Notes: generated by a model from the sequence alone, not told the origin. Positions 9,810 to 17,896 are shown, counted from the stretch's first letter. The stretch is 62,676 bases of DNA from Mycobacterium gordonae (GCF_002101675.1 NZ_LQOY01000053.1:1-62676); one strand, 5' to 3'. Numbers and translations: made by a program.

Positions 9810-10677
9810 TCGGGTCGATGTCGCGCACCCACGGTTGCGTGGCCGGCACAGCGCGCTGCATCTGGCCGTCACCGCGGCCAAAGACTGCCTGCGGCACGCG
9901 CGATGCGAACCGCACGAGCTGGATCTGGTCGTCAACGCCGGCATCTACCGCGACAAGAACCTCGGCGAGCCGGCGCTGGCCGCACTGATCCAGGACGACA
10001 TCGGGGCTAACCCGGAAGATCCCCACTCCGGCGCGCACGGCACCTTCTCGTTCGACGTCGCCAACGGCGCCTGCGGCGTGTTGACCGCCTTGCAGATCGT
10101 CGATGGGTTCTTGCGGACCCGCAGCGTGCGTCGTGCGCTGGTGGTGACCAGTGACGCCGATCCGGGCCACGGGATGAGCGAACACTTCCCCTTCTCCGCC
10201 ACCGGGGCGGCGTTGCTGTGCGGCTGGACCGATGACGACTACGGCCTGGGCGCCGTGTCGTGGGCGAACGCCGGTGACGCGCTCGACGATCTGGAGACAT
10301 GTTCTGCGACAGTGGGATTCGCCGACGGACGAAATGTGCTGCGGTTCCATGAGTCCGCCGACGCAGACGACCGATTCGCGACGGTGGCCGCCGAGGCGGC
10401 GCGGGCGTGCCTCGAACGCGAGGGTGTGCCGGTGGCGGACGTGGACCTGGTGGTCGCCGCTCCGGCACGTCCGCATTACCGGCAGGCGCTGGGCGTACTG
10501 CTCGGCCTGTCCGCCGAAAAGATCTGTGTGGCAGACGATCCCCGCATGCACACCGCCGCCCTCGCGGCGGCCTTCTCCCAGCAGAGCCTGCGGGCTGGCG
10601 GTCAGATCCTGTTCGTGGCCGCCGGCGCCGGTGTGGTGGCCGGTGCGGCTCTGTACCGCCAGCCGCCCGCGCACTAG
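9793..10677 (+). CDS. Degenerate KAS III-like partner protein
   Basis: This 294-aa thiolase-fold protein is shorter than its upstream neighbour. The nucleophile-loop Cys is present (DVANGACGVL). The region corresponding to the His loop reads APARPHYR, and the Asn loop YGNTxS is replaced by DDPRMHTAALAAAF, so the usual Asn is missing. The gene starts inside the previous one (17-nt overlap), which implies coupled translation and probably a complex. The pairing recalls PqsB/PqsC or KS/chain-length-factor pairs, where one subunit is non-canonical. The function is inferred and the product unknown. Confidence 0.75.
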   Translation: MGTVIDRVDVAHPRLRGRHSALHLAVTAAKDCLRHARCEPHELDLVVNAGIYRDKNLGEPALAALIQDDIGANPEDPHSGAHGTFSFDVANGACGVLTALQIVDGFLRTRSVRRALVVTSDADPGHGMSEHFPFSATGAALLCGWTDDDYGLGAVSWANAGDALDDLETCSATVGFADGRNVLRFHESADADDRFATVAAEAARACLEREGVPVADVDLVVAAPARPHYRQALGVLLGLSAEKICVADDPRMHTAALAAAFSQQSLRAGGQILFVAAGAGVVAGAALYRQPPAH

Positions 10678-10711
10678 CCGTTCACCCGGGCACGACTGGA
10701 TGTTCACACAG

Positions 10712-10731
10712 TCGAGGACTTAAGGCCCATG
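10712..10731. promoter_or_regulatory. DosR-like box before the second USP gene
   Basis: TCGAGGACTTAAGGCCCATG matches the DosR consensus at about 14 of 20 positions and keeps the GACTTAAG core seen at 3889-3908. The distance to the shared downstream element is 10 nt, identical to the first copy. Confidence 0.65.
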
Positions 10732-10741
10732 ACCGAGCGAC

Positions 10742-10763
10742 GTTCGCGCAATAGCGTTTTCGT
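10742..10763 (+). promoter_or_regulatory. Second copy of the USP promoter/leader element
   Basis: The core GCAATAGCGTTTTCG is repeated from 3919-3940 with two differences over 22 nt. An AGGAGAG ribosome site follows before the ATG at 10789. Confidence 0.6.
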
Positions 10764-10788
10764 TGTGCCGAACGCTAGGAGAGATGAA

Positions 10789-11664
10789 ATGACGACCTGG
10801 AATAAGGGCGCGAAGGGCCTCGTCGTCGGTGTCGACGGGTCCTCCGCGTCGAATGCGGCGGTGGCGTGGGCCGCCCGCGATGCGGCCATGCGCAAAGTCC
10901 CGCTGACCCTGGTCCACATGCTCAGTGCCTACGTGCCGACGTTTCCCCAGATTCCGCTGCCCGGCGGCGTCGCGGTCTGGCAGGAAGACGATGGTCGGCA
11001 GGTGCTCGAGGAGGCTGCCAAACTCGCGCGGGAGTCGGCCGGCAGCGCCCTCGAGATTGCGACCGAGCTGAAATCGTCGCCGCCGATACCCACGCTGGTG
11101 GAACTGTCCGAGGGTGCCGAGTTCGTCGTGGTGGGCAGCCACGGGCGCGGCGCATTCGGTCGGGTGCTGCTGGGTTCGGTCAGTTCCGGGGTACTGCGCG
11201 GCGCGGCCTGCCCGGTCGCCATCGTCCCCGGCGATGAGCCCGCGGCGGATGCCCCGGTGCTGGTGGGCATCGACGGCTCGCCGGCTTCGGAACTGGCGAC
11301 GGCCATCGCTTTCGACGAGGCCTCGCGTCGCGGCGTCGACCTGCGGGCGGTGCACGCCTGGAGCGACGTGGAGGTGCTCGACGTCGGCGGCCTGGACTGG
11401 CCCGCCCTGCAGGTGGAGTCGGAGCAGGTCCTGGCCGAGCGTCTGGCCGGCTGGCAGGAACGCTATCCCGACGTGCGCGTGCAGCGCGTCGTGGTCTGTG
11501 ACCGGCCGGCCCGCGAGCTGGTCAATCAATCGACGTCCGTGCAGCTGGTCGTTCTCGGCAGCCGCGGCCGCGGTGGCATCGCGAAGATGCTGCTCGGTTC
11601 GGTGAGCAACGCCGTCGTGCACTCCGTGCACACGCCGATCATCGTTGCCCGGGCGGACGGCTAA
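10789..11664 (+). CDS. Tandem-domain universal stress protein (second paralogue)
   Basis: This 291-aa protein has two USP domains, with GLVVGVDGSSASNA and VLVGIDGSPASELATA opening the two halves. The ATP loops are GSHGRGAFGRVLLGS and GSRGRGGIAKMLLGS. It is closely similar to the product of 3959-4861, including the LAERLAGWQE(R/Q)YPDV stretch. I start it at the ATG after AGGAGAGATGAA. An in-frame ATG at 10729 would place the leader element inside the gene. It has its own DosR-like promoter. Its stop interlocks with the racemase stop in a shared CTAA. Confidence 0.93.
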   Translation: MTTWNKGAKGLVVGVDGSSASNAAVAWAARDAAMRKVPLTLVHMLSAYVPTFPQIPLPGGVAVWQEDDGRQVLEEAAKLARESAGSALEIATELKSSPPIPTLVELSEGAEFVVVGSHGRGAFGRVLLGSVSSGVLRGAACPVAIVPGDEPAADAPVLVGIDGSPASELATAIAFDEASRRGVDLRAVHAWSDVEVLDVGGLDWPALQVESEQVLAERLAGWQERYPDVRVQRVVVCDRPARELVNQSTSVQLVVLGSRGRGGIAKMLLGSVSNAVVHSVHTPIIVARADG

Positions 11665-12455
11665 GACGCTAGAGCGCTGCGGTCCCTACGCGGCACCGCC
11701 CGGGTGGTCAGCAGCGTGCCCCAGGCGCGAGCAGCATTGCGGCGCATCGCATCCGGGTCACCCGTGGTGAGAAACGTCTTGCGGGCCGGGGTGGATCCCG
11801 GTGCCGCGTCCGGATAGCGGTAGGCGATCGCGGCGGCCAGGTGCCCGGCCGGATCGATGAGCAGCGTGTCGGGCAGGGCCGCCGCGAACCACCTTCGTGC
11901 CGCCGGGTAGTGCGTGCAGGCAAGCACCAGCGCGGCCACCCGGTGCAGCGGGGCGACGATGTCGGCCAGGTCGGTGTTGAACCGCGCGGAACCGGCGCGG
12001 CCGGCCTCGATGTGCGCGGACAACGGTTGGGCAACCCTCGACAACACCAGCCGCCCCGGCCTGGCCAGTCCGCGCTCGTAGTGCCCTGCGTCGATGGTGC
12101 GTTGCCCGCCCACCACACCGACCGAGGAGATGTCTTCGGGCACCGAAGCCAGGCCGTGGGCGATGATGCCTTCCACGGCCACCGGCGCCGAGCCGAGCCG
12201 GCTGACCACCGTGCTGGCGGCGTTACAGGCGAGCACCACCTCCGTCGCGCCGCGCTCGGCGAGCGCGGTGACCACCCGCATCAGTCGGTCGGTCAGTTCG
12301 TCGGAGTCCATCAGCCCGTATGGGGTGGCCCCGGCGTCGGACCAGTACAACACCGGCAGACCGGGCACCAGTCGGTCCAACGCGCCTACCAGGCTCACGC
12401 CGCCGATGCCCCAGTCGATGATGCCCAGGCAGGCTTCGGTGTCCATGGCGGTCAC
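11661..12455 (-). CDS. Aspartate/glutamate racemase family protein
   Basis: This 264-aa cytosolic protein of the MurI/aspartate racemase fold has both catalytic cysteines in their motifs, LACNAAST and LACTHYPA, plus DWGIGG near the N-terminus and SDAGATPYG. It would racemise an acidic amino acid through a two-base cofactor-free mechanism. It is probably not the housekeeping MurI, because it sits in an accessory operon. The GTG start overlaps the stop of the upstream fusion gene as GTGA, so translation is coupled. The ATG at 12446 is an alternative. The partner gene suggests a shared pathway, but the substrate is unknown. Confidence 0.8.
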   Translation of the reverse strand: MTAMDTEACLGIIDWGIGGVSLVGALDRLVPGLPVLYWSDAGATPYGLMDSDELTDRLMRVVTALAERGATEVVLACNAASTVVSRLGSAPVAVEGIIAHGLASVPEDISSVGVVGGQRTIDAGHYERGLARPGRLVLSRVAQPLSAHIEAGRAGSARFNTDLADIVAPLHRVAALVLACTHYPAARRWFAAALPDTLLIDPAGHLAAAIAYRYPDAAPGSTPARKTFLTTGDPDAMRRNAARAWGTLLTTRAVPRRDRSALAS

Positions 12456-14377
12456 GGGTAGGTCAGGGGGGTGGTCTGCCCCTTGGCCAGGGGACCGGAA
12501 TCGAAGGCGACCACGCGGGCTGCCCTGGAGGCCGTCAACGTCTGCAGCCCGGCTCCGGGGAAGCGGCTGCCGAAATACCAGCGGTATTCGTGTTCGGCGC
12601 GGATCGGGTTGTGCTGCAGCATTTTCCGCCATTCCGGGTGGTTGGTCAGGGTGGCCAGGTCGTGGGTGAACCCGGGGCGTTCCCGCCGGGTGCGCAGGTG
12701 TGCGGCGGCCGATCTGGCCAGCAGGGGCAGATCCCGGATACGCGTCGGCTGCTCCACCATGTCGACCACCCACAGTCGGCCGCCGGGCGCGAGAACCCGC
12801 CGGATTTCGGCCATCACCGGATCCCAGTCGAGGTAGCGGAAGGACAGGAACGAGATCACGACGTCGACATGGTCATCCGGCACATCGAGGGCCGGGCCGC
12901 TCACCTGGCCGAACCGCAGCCGGGTCCGGTCGCGGTTGCGTTCCCGTGCCCGGGCCAGCATCCCGGCGGAACTGTCCACCCCGACGGCAAAGTCGATATC
13001 GCCGTTGTCGTCCAGGGCACGCAGCAAAGCGCCGTTGCCGCAACCGATTTCCAGCACACGCACCCGGCGCCCGAGTTCGGCGTGGGTGGCGGCCAGCCGG
13101 CCGGCCACCCATTGCCATTCGGCCTGCCGGACCCGGATGTCGGCGTAGGCGCGGTCGTAAAGGTCGGCGACCCGATCGTAGGACCGCTCGTGTTGTGCGG
13201 CGGCGGGAGAACTGTGCACCATCGGTTCGGCGGCGCAGCCCAGGTACTTGCGCATGCTGCCGGCCCAGCCGTGCGATTTGCGGCCCGGAGCGGCGATCAG
13301 ATAAAGACTCGGGCGAGCCGTCGGTTGCCGGCCCGCCCACGCAAACCGGTCCTTACGCGCGGACACGGTGGTGTAGTTGTGGTTGCCGAAGGTGGCGACG
13401 CCGAACACGTCGGCGAAAAACGGTGTGAACCAGCGCGCCGTCCGGCACGCGTGGAAAAAGGCCTGTCCGTCCGCGGCGAACGGAATCGTCATGTCCTGCC
13501 ACTCGTGCGGCGAGAACTGCTCGGGCCAGTCCGTCGAACCGAACATCGGACCGTACATGCCGGAGTGGCTGATCAGGTGCAGCTGGCTGATCACCCGCCC
13601 CGACGATGTGAAGCGGGCCAGCTCGGCTGCGAAGTCGGCCTTTCGGTGCAAGCCGGAGACGACCACCTCCGCGTCGGGGTGTGCGGCGGCCAGTTCGCGT
13701 CCCATGGTGGCCGCGGCCACCGCGAATTCGGCTGAGCCGCCACGGTAGTGAGTGGTGTGGGCCACCCAGATCACCGGCTGCTGCGGCGCCACCGCGGCGA
13801 AGGGGGTGCGCCTGTGCTCACCCGAGGGGATCCAGGCGCCATAGTTGCCGACAAGTTCGAGGACCTCGGCCCGTTGCAGGTCGAACACCCGCATGCCGGC
13901 CGGTGGGGGACTGTAGAGATGCAGGGACAGCCCGCCTCCCGGCGCGGACATGTCGTGGATGACCTCCGGAGAGATCTCAATGACCGTACCTCGTTGGCGG
14001 ACAGCGCTTTCGGCGACGGCCAGCTGGGTGCCCGCCCAGGTGAACCGGCGTTCGTCGAAGTCGCCCTCGACCGCGATCACGAAGCCTCCGGCGCCGCCGT
14101 GATCGTGTGGCGCGCACCCGTGGCCCGGGCGCCAGCGGGCCAGCATGATCTCCACCTGGTCGTCGACCCGCAGAACTGAACGTGAATACGGCTCGCCCGT
14201 GCGGGGATCACCCGCCAGGGCGGACAGTGCGGGCTGGGCGGCGACCGCGCGGGCCAGCAACTGCGGGTCCGGAATCTTCCCCTGCACCGCGACCGCTGCC
14301 AATGCGTCGAGTAATGGCCTGAGCTCCGCGAGTACGTCGCGCGTGGGAGCGGGCAGTCGGTGCGCAGTGTCGGTCAT
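12452..14377 (-). CDS. Three-domain protein: cupin (cysteine-dioxygenase-like) + His/Cys middle domain + SAM methyltransferase
   Basis: This 641-aa protein has three parts. Residues 1-185 look like a cysteine-dioxygenase-type cupin: PHDHGGAGG supplies HxH and VIHDM a third His. Residues 200-385 match no family I can name. They have a hydrophobic strand ending in ISHSG and another ending in FFHACRTA, the layout of a clan-CD (caspase/CHAT-like) His-Cys dyad. Residues 400-600 are a class I methyltransferase (VLEIGCGNG, VGVDSS, VVISFLSFRYLDW, LAPGGRLWVVDM). The first two domains could make this a protein-modifying or sulfur-metabolism enzyme. That is inference. It overlaps the racemase by GTGA. 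Single-domain relatives may be annotated only as methyltransferases. Confidence 0.7.
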   Translation of the reverse strand: MTDTAHRLPAPTRDVLAELRPLLDALAAVAVQGKIPDPQLLARAVAAQPALSALAGDPRTGEPYSRSVLRVDDQVEIMLARWRPGHGCAPHDHGGAGGFVIAVEGDFDERRFTWAGTQLAVAESAVRQRGTVIEISPEVIHDMSAPGGGLSLHLYSPPPAGMRVFDLQRAEVLELVGNYGAWIPSGEHRRTPFAAVAPQQPVIWVAHTTHYRGGSAEFAVAAATMGRELAAAHPDAEVVVSGLHRKADFAAELARFTSSGRVISQLHLISHSGMYGPMFGSTDWPEQFSPHEWQDMTIPFAADGQAFFHACRTARWFTPFFADVFGVATFGNHNYTTVSARKDRFAWAGRQPTARPSLYLIAAPGRKSHGWAGSMRKYLGCAAEPMVHSSPAAAQHERSYDRVADLYDRAYADIRVRQAEWQWVAGRLAATHAELGRRVRVLEIGCGNGALLRALDDNGDIDFAVGVDSSAGMLARARERNRDRTRLRFGQVSGPALDVPDDHVDVVISFLSFRYLDWDPVMAEIRRVLAPGGRLWVVDMVEQPTRIRDLPLLARSAAAHLRTRRERPGFTHDLATLTNHPEWRKMLQHNPIRAEHEYRWYFGSRFPGAGLQTLTASRAARVVAFDSGPLAKGQTTPLTYP

Positions 14378-14431
14378 GGTCTTTCCCCCTTGGACGAGCC
14401 TGGCCGGGGTAGCCGCCGTGCCGGTGTCGGT

Positions 14432-14451
14432 TTGGTAACTAAACGCTCCCG
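14432..14451 (-). promoter_or_regulatory. Weak DosR-like site upstream of the three-domain gene
   Basis: On the minus strand CGGGAGCGTTTAGTTACCAA matches about 12 of 20 consensus positions, including TTTAGT. It lies 55 nt before the ATG at 14377. This is too weak to assert without a matrix score. Confidence 0.3.
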
Positions 14452-14459
14452 CCAGGCTC

Positions 14460-14488
14460 TTGGAGGATCCTTGGAGGATTCTTGGAAC
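14460..14488. repeat. 11-bp tandem repeat TTGGAGGATYC
   Basis: TTGGAGGATCC is followed directly by TTGGAGGATTC and then a truncated TTGGAACC. The array lies in the intergenic gap between the bicupin stop and the three-domain gene start. It may be a transcription-factor site or a slippage product. Confidence 0.6.
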
Positions 14489-14493
14489 CGGGG

Positions 14494-15552
14494 CTACCGT
14501 TCCCCGAGAGCGTGGGCGTCGCGCGGGTTGAGCCGGTTGACGATCAGCGGGTCGGCCTTGGTGAATGGAAATACGGGCAGGTCGTCGATGTGGGTGTTGA
14601 ACGTGGCCGCGAGCACTTCCCGCGAATAGGCGCTCGCCGATGCCCGGTAGCCGATGTCACCGGGAGTCGGCTGGTCGAAGAAGATGCAGAAGTGCATCTC
14701 CGGGGCGTCGAAGACCTCGATGTGGTGGGGGTAGGCGCGGGGGATGAAGTAGACATCGCCCTGGCTCAGGTACCAGGTGTCCAGTTCGCCGTCCGGACCC
14801 ATGACGGTCATGCGCGCCGCGCCCTGATTGACGTAGCCCATCTCCGCGGTGATCGGGTGCCAGTGCGGTTCCCGCATCCCGTCCTCTCGAATACGCAGCG
14901 AATACATCGAGAGGTCCTTGAGCGCTGGCCAGTACTGCATCCGCGCCGTGCGGGCCGAGCCGACCGCGATGCTGACCGGCGGTGTCATCGCTTCGACGGC
15001 GAACTTGTGCGGGTCCTTGAAGAACGCCGAGTCCGGCACCTCAGGTGCCCCTACGCGGGCCGCGAGCGCGCGGTCGGTGGTGCTCCGGCGCATGGCCGCG
15101 AAGTCGGAGGCCGGCAGGTCGTACGTGTTGCCCAGCACCGCATCGGTCATTGCGCCGAATGCGGCTCCCAGGCCGAAGTCCTCGGGCCGTTCGCTGCGGA
15201 ACGCGATGATGAATTCACACACGTTGGTGCCGATATTCTCGATGTGGTGCAGCGAACCGGAGTCGATGTGGAACATCTCGCCGCCGCGGACCACGAAAGA
15301 CGTGAACTGGCTGCCGGTGTCGAGTACGGAGACCAGCGCGGTGCCCGCGACACAATAGGTGAGTTCGTTGGCGTTGGCGTGCCAGTGCGGTGTGCGCATG
15401 GCGCCCGGGTTGATCACCAGCCGCTTGATCGACATGCCCCGCAGGATGGGGAAGTTGTCGGCGGTCAGTCGCTGGATCGAACCGAGGTCGGACTCCTCCA
15501 CGATCTCACCGTTGGTCAGTGATGCGACGTGTGTGCTTGTCTGCGTGAGCAT
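14494..15552 (-). CDS. Bicupin, oxalate-decarboxylase-like
   Basis: This 352-aa protein has two cupin barrels. The first (about 30-150) has PHWHANANE, with the HxHxxxxxE metal motif, and HHIEN. The second (about 200-330) has PHWHPITAEMGY and PHHIEVF. Both metal sites look intact, which fits oxalate decarboxylase (oxalate to formate and CO2, Mn-dependent), though other bicupin activities are possible. No signal peptide is seen. The chosen ATG follows AGGAG at 8 nt. The frame extends 57 codons upstream, through the promoter region, without a ribosome site. It lies upstream of, and may be cotranscribed with, the three-domain gene. Confidence 0.8.
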   Translation of the reverse strand: MLTQTSTHVASLTNGEIVEESDLGSIQRLTADNFPILRGMSIKRLVINPGAMRTPHWHANANELTYCVAGTALVSVLDTGSQFTSFVVRGGEMFHIDSGSLHHIENIGTNVCEFIIAFRSERPEDFGLGAAFGAMTDAVLGNTYDLPASDFAAMRRSTTDRALAARVGAPEVPDSAFFKDPHKFAVEAMTPPVSIAVGSARTARMQYWPALKDLSMYSLRIREDGMREPHWHPITAEMGYVNQGAARMTVMGPDGELDTWYLSQGDVYFIPRAYPHHIEVFDAPEMHFCIFFDQPTPGDIGYRASASAYSREVLAATFNTHIDDLPVFPFTKADPLIVNRLNPRDAHALGER

Positions 15553-15639
15553 TTCGCTTCTCCTAGAACTTCGCTTCAATTTGCTGTCTTCAGCATCCCG
15601 TCCGGTCGGGCGACCCGTCCAACACCCGTTTTCGATGTC

Positions 15640-15660
15640 TTGATCAACGTCTGTTATCAA
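15640..15660. promoter_or_regulatory. Imperfect palindrome in the bicupin/VOC divergent region
   Basis: TTGATCAAC and GTTATCAA form an inverted repeat separated by 4 nt, between the bicupin start (15552) and the VOC start (15704). It looks like a repressor site. No candidate regulator is adjacent. Confidence 0.35.
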
Positions 15661-15703
15661 ACGCGCAGGCAAGGTCGGGGACGTCGGGTGCCACACTCTT
15701 CTG

Positions 15704-16069
15704 ATGCCCGACATCGAATTCACCTCGGCCGCATCGATCGTGCCGGTGCGAAATCTCGACGCTGCGCTGGACCGGTACCGCCGGCTCGGGTTCGAGGCTC
15801 GCGAGTATGCGGGGCCCGAACGCTACGGCTTCGTCGACCGCGGCGCTGTGCAGCTGCACCTGACCGAATGGGCCGAACATGACCCGCTGAGCACTTCGTC
15901 GAGCGTGTACTTCTATGTCAGCGACGCCGATGCCCTCTACGCGGAATGGAAAGCCCTCGCGGATCTGGGCGGGCGGCTGCACCCACCGCAAGACACGCCC
16001 TACGGGCTAAGGGAATTCGCTTATGTCGACCCGGACGGCACCTTGCACCGGGTCGGCTCGCCGCTGTAA
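15704..16069 (+). CDS. VOC (glyoxalase/bleomycin-resistance) family protein
   Basis: This 121-aa single-domain protein has the vicinal-oxygen-chelate layout: ASIVPVRNLDAALDRYRRLGF at the start, QLHLTEW in the middle and FAYVDPDGTLHRVGSPL at the end, the pattern of bleomycin-resistance-type proteins. The canonical first metal His is replaced (SIVPV), so it may bind a ligand rather than a metal. It diverges from the bicupin and ends directly against the convergent DoxX gene (TAA then CTA). Confidence 0.8.
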   Translation: MPDIEFTSAASIVPVRNLDAALDRYRRLGFEAREYAGPERYGFVDRGAVQLHLTEWAEHDPLSTSSSVYFYVSDADALYAEWKALADLGGRLHPPQDTPYGLREFAYVDPDGTLHRVGSPL

Positions 16070-16474
16070 CTAGCTGTTGCGGTAGACCTTGATCGCCGCC
16101 GCGATCATCGGGAACTGCAACGGCAGGCGGGCCAGCGCCACGATGCGCATCGGCCACGGCTTGTCCCACCACAGCCGGACCATGTTGAGGTTGCCCGGAT
16201 ACACCCCGATGAACAGCGCAGCTGCCGCGGCCGCCGCGGGCCGCCGGGTGCCGCGTGGTAGCAGCAGGGCTCCGATGACAACCTCGGCCACCCCCGATGC
16301 GTAGGTGTAGAACCGTGCGCTGAACGGCAGTTCGGCCGGAATGATGTCGTCGAATGGCTTGGGCGCCACGAAGTGCAGGGTGCCCACTCCCAGCAGCATC
16401 GCCGCGAGGCGATAGGCCGTGGTTTGCGCGGGGGAGCTTTCGGCGAGCGGTGCGGTGGTCATGGCGCCAATCAT
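16070..16474 (-). CDS. DoxX-like membrane protein
   Basis: This 134-aa protein has about four hydrophobic segments (RLAAMLLGVGTLHFV, YTYASGVAEVVIGALLL, AAAAALFIGVYPGNL, PLQFPMIAAAIKVY), typical of the small DoxX family of the inner membrane. The role is unknown. GGGGAG lies 7 nt before the chosen ATG. An internal ATG at 16462 is possible. Confidence 0.75.
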   Translation of the reverse strand: MIGAMTTAPLAESSPAQTTAYRLAAMLLGVGTLHFVAPKPFDDIIPAELPFSARFYTYASGVAEVVIGALLLPRGTRRPAAAAAAALFIGVYPGNLNMVRLWWDKPWPMRIVALARLPLQFPMIAAAIKVYRNS

Positions 16475-16549
16475 GCCTTGGCTCCCCGAATGTGTTACCC
16501 AGCACCGCGGCCGCTTTGGCGCCCGGGGCTGCGTTTAGCATGAGAACCC

Positions 16550-16990
16550 ATGGTCGAGGTTCACGTGCAGCGAACGATCGCCGCACCGGTGGAAACGGTG
16601 TTCGACTGGCTGGCTGATCCGGTGAATCTGGTTACGGCGCCGCTGGTTTTGAAGTCCGCGTGGACGAAACAGACGAAGGGGCCCGGTGTCGGCGCCGTTC
16701 GCGAGGTGATCGGGACCGGCATGTGGTTCCGGGAGGACATCACCGCCTACGACCGTCCGCACAGCTACAGCTACCTGATCGTGCGCTCGGTTCCGGCGTT
16801 CGATCACGACGGCGGCACCCTGACGTTCACCCCCTCCGGCGAAGGCACCCACGTCGACTGGCTGACCCATTACACCCACCCCGGTTACGCCGGAGGCAGG
16901 CTGATGGAGACGGTCACCCGACCGCTGCTGCGGTGGAACTTTCTCGCGATCCTGGCGGCGTGCGACAAAGCCCTTGGGAGTCAGTTGTGA
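16550..16990 (+). CDS. SRPBCC (START/polyketide-cyclase-like) family protein
   Basis: This 146-aa protein starts with VQRTIAAPVETVFDWLADP, the usual first helix-strand of the SRPBCC ligand-binding fold, and continues with GVGAVREV, DRPHSYSYLIVRS and GTHVDWLTHYT. It probably binds a hydrophobic ligand. TTTAGCAT upstream could be a -10 placing transcription start at the ATG, giving a leaderless mRNA. The SDR gene follows 120 nt downstream on the same strand. Confidence 0.75.
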   Translation: MVEVHVQRTIAAPVETVFDWLADPVNLVTAPLVLKSAWTKQTKGPGVGAVREVIGTGMWFREDITAYDRPHSYSYLIVRSVPAFDHDGGTLTFTPSGEGTHVDWLTHYTHPGYAGGRLMETVTRPLLRWNFLAILAACDKALGSQL

Positions 16991-17110
16991 ACAGCCAGGT
17001 CCGCCCCGATAGATGCGGACCCCGGCGCCGTCGCGGGGTAGTACTAGCCCTACCTGTCGATATGGTTGCCGAGGGGTCAGCCGAAATGGCACCTCAATGC
17101 GGGAGCGCCG

Positions 17111-17896
17111 GTGAGCGCTGACCGCGCCGCGGGGCGCACTTTTGTGGTGACCGGCGCGGCGTCGGGCATCGGGTTGGCGACCGCCCGGCGACTCTTGGAC
17201 GAAGGGGCCGCCGTCGTCGGCGCCGACCTGGCGTCGCCGCCGGACCTGGGTCCGGAGTTCACCTTCGTGACGGCCGACGTCAGCGACGAGATGGCGGTGG
17301 CCGCCATCTTCACTGCGGTACCCGACCGACTGGACGGGGTGGTCCATTCCGCCGGGGTGGCCGGTGGCGGCCCGGTGCATCTGCTTCCCCAGGCCGAGTG
17401 GGACCGGGTCATCAGGATCAACCTGACGGCCACATTTCTGGTCGCCAAGGCCGCGCTGGCCAGGATGATCGAGCAGCCCCGGGTGGCCGGCGAGCGCGGG
17501 TCGATCGTGACGCTGGCCAGCGTCGAAGGCCTGGAGGGCACCGCGGGCGGAAGTTCCTACAACGCGGCCAAGGGCGGCGTCGTGCTGCTGACCAAGAACA
17601 TCGCGCTCGACTACGGCCCTAGCGGGATCCGGGCGAACGCGATCTGCCCGGGCTTCATCGAAACACCGCTTGCCGAAAGCGTTTTCGGCATACCCGGGAT
17701 GGAGGGCCCGCGGGCCGCGATCACCAGAGAGCACGCTCTGCAACGGCTGGGGCGCCCCGAGGAGGTGGCGGCGATGGCGGCCTTCCTGCTGTCCACCGAT
17801 GCCTCGTTCGTGTCGGGTCAGGCCATCGCGGTCGACGGCGGCTATCTGGCCGGCCGCGATCACGAGGTGGTCAAGCTGTTCGGACTGCCCGACTAA
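17111..17896 (+). CDS. Short-chain dehydrogenase/reductase
   Basis: This 261-aa Rossmann enzyme has TGAASGIG as the dinucleotide loop, ADLAS after strand 2 (favouring NAD), HSAGVAGGG in place of NNAG, and the catalytic Ser...YxxxK (SSYNAAK). The C-terminal FVSGQAIAVDGGYLAG is classical. GGGAG precedes the GTG at 17111. An in-frame ATG at 17066 has no ribosome site. The substrate is unknown. It converges on the kinase gene with adjacent stops. Confidence 0.87.
   Translation: MSADRAAGRTFVVTGAASGIGLATARRLLDEGAAVVGADLASPPDLGPEFTFVTADVSDEMAVAAIFTAVPDRLDGVVHSAGVAGGGPVHLLPQAEWDRVIRINLTATFLVAKAALARMIEQPRVAGERGSIVTLASVEGLEGTAGGSSYNAAKGGVVLLTKNIALDYGPSGIRANAICPGFIETPLAESVFGIPGMEGPRAAITREHALQRLGRPEEVAAMAAFLLSTDASFVSGQAIAVDGGYLAGRDHEVVKLFGLPD

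Noticed and set aside
12452..13200. The methyltransferase part as an orthologue of Rv2003c, which would complete an M. tuberculosis-like DosR order
   Set aside because: From memory the sequence and length of Rv2003c differ, and it lacks the front domains. Only the fold is shared.
14494..15723. The longer bicupin frame starting at 15723
   Set aside because: The extra 57 codons cross the palindrome and the VOC start. A good ribosome site precedes 15552.
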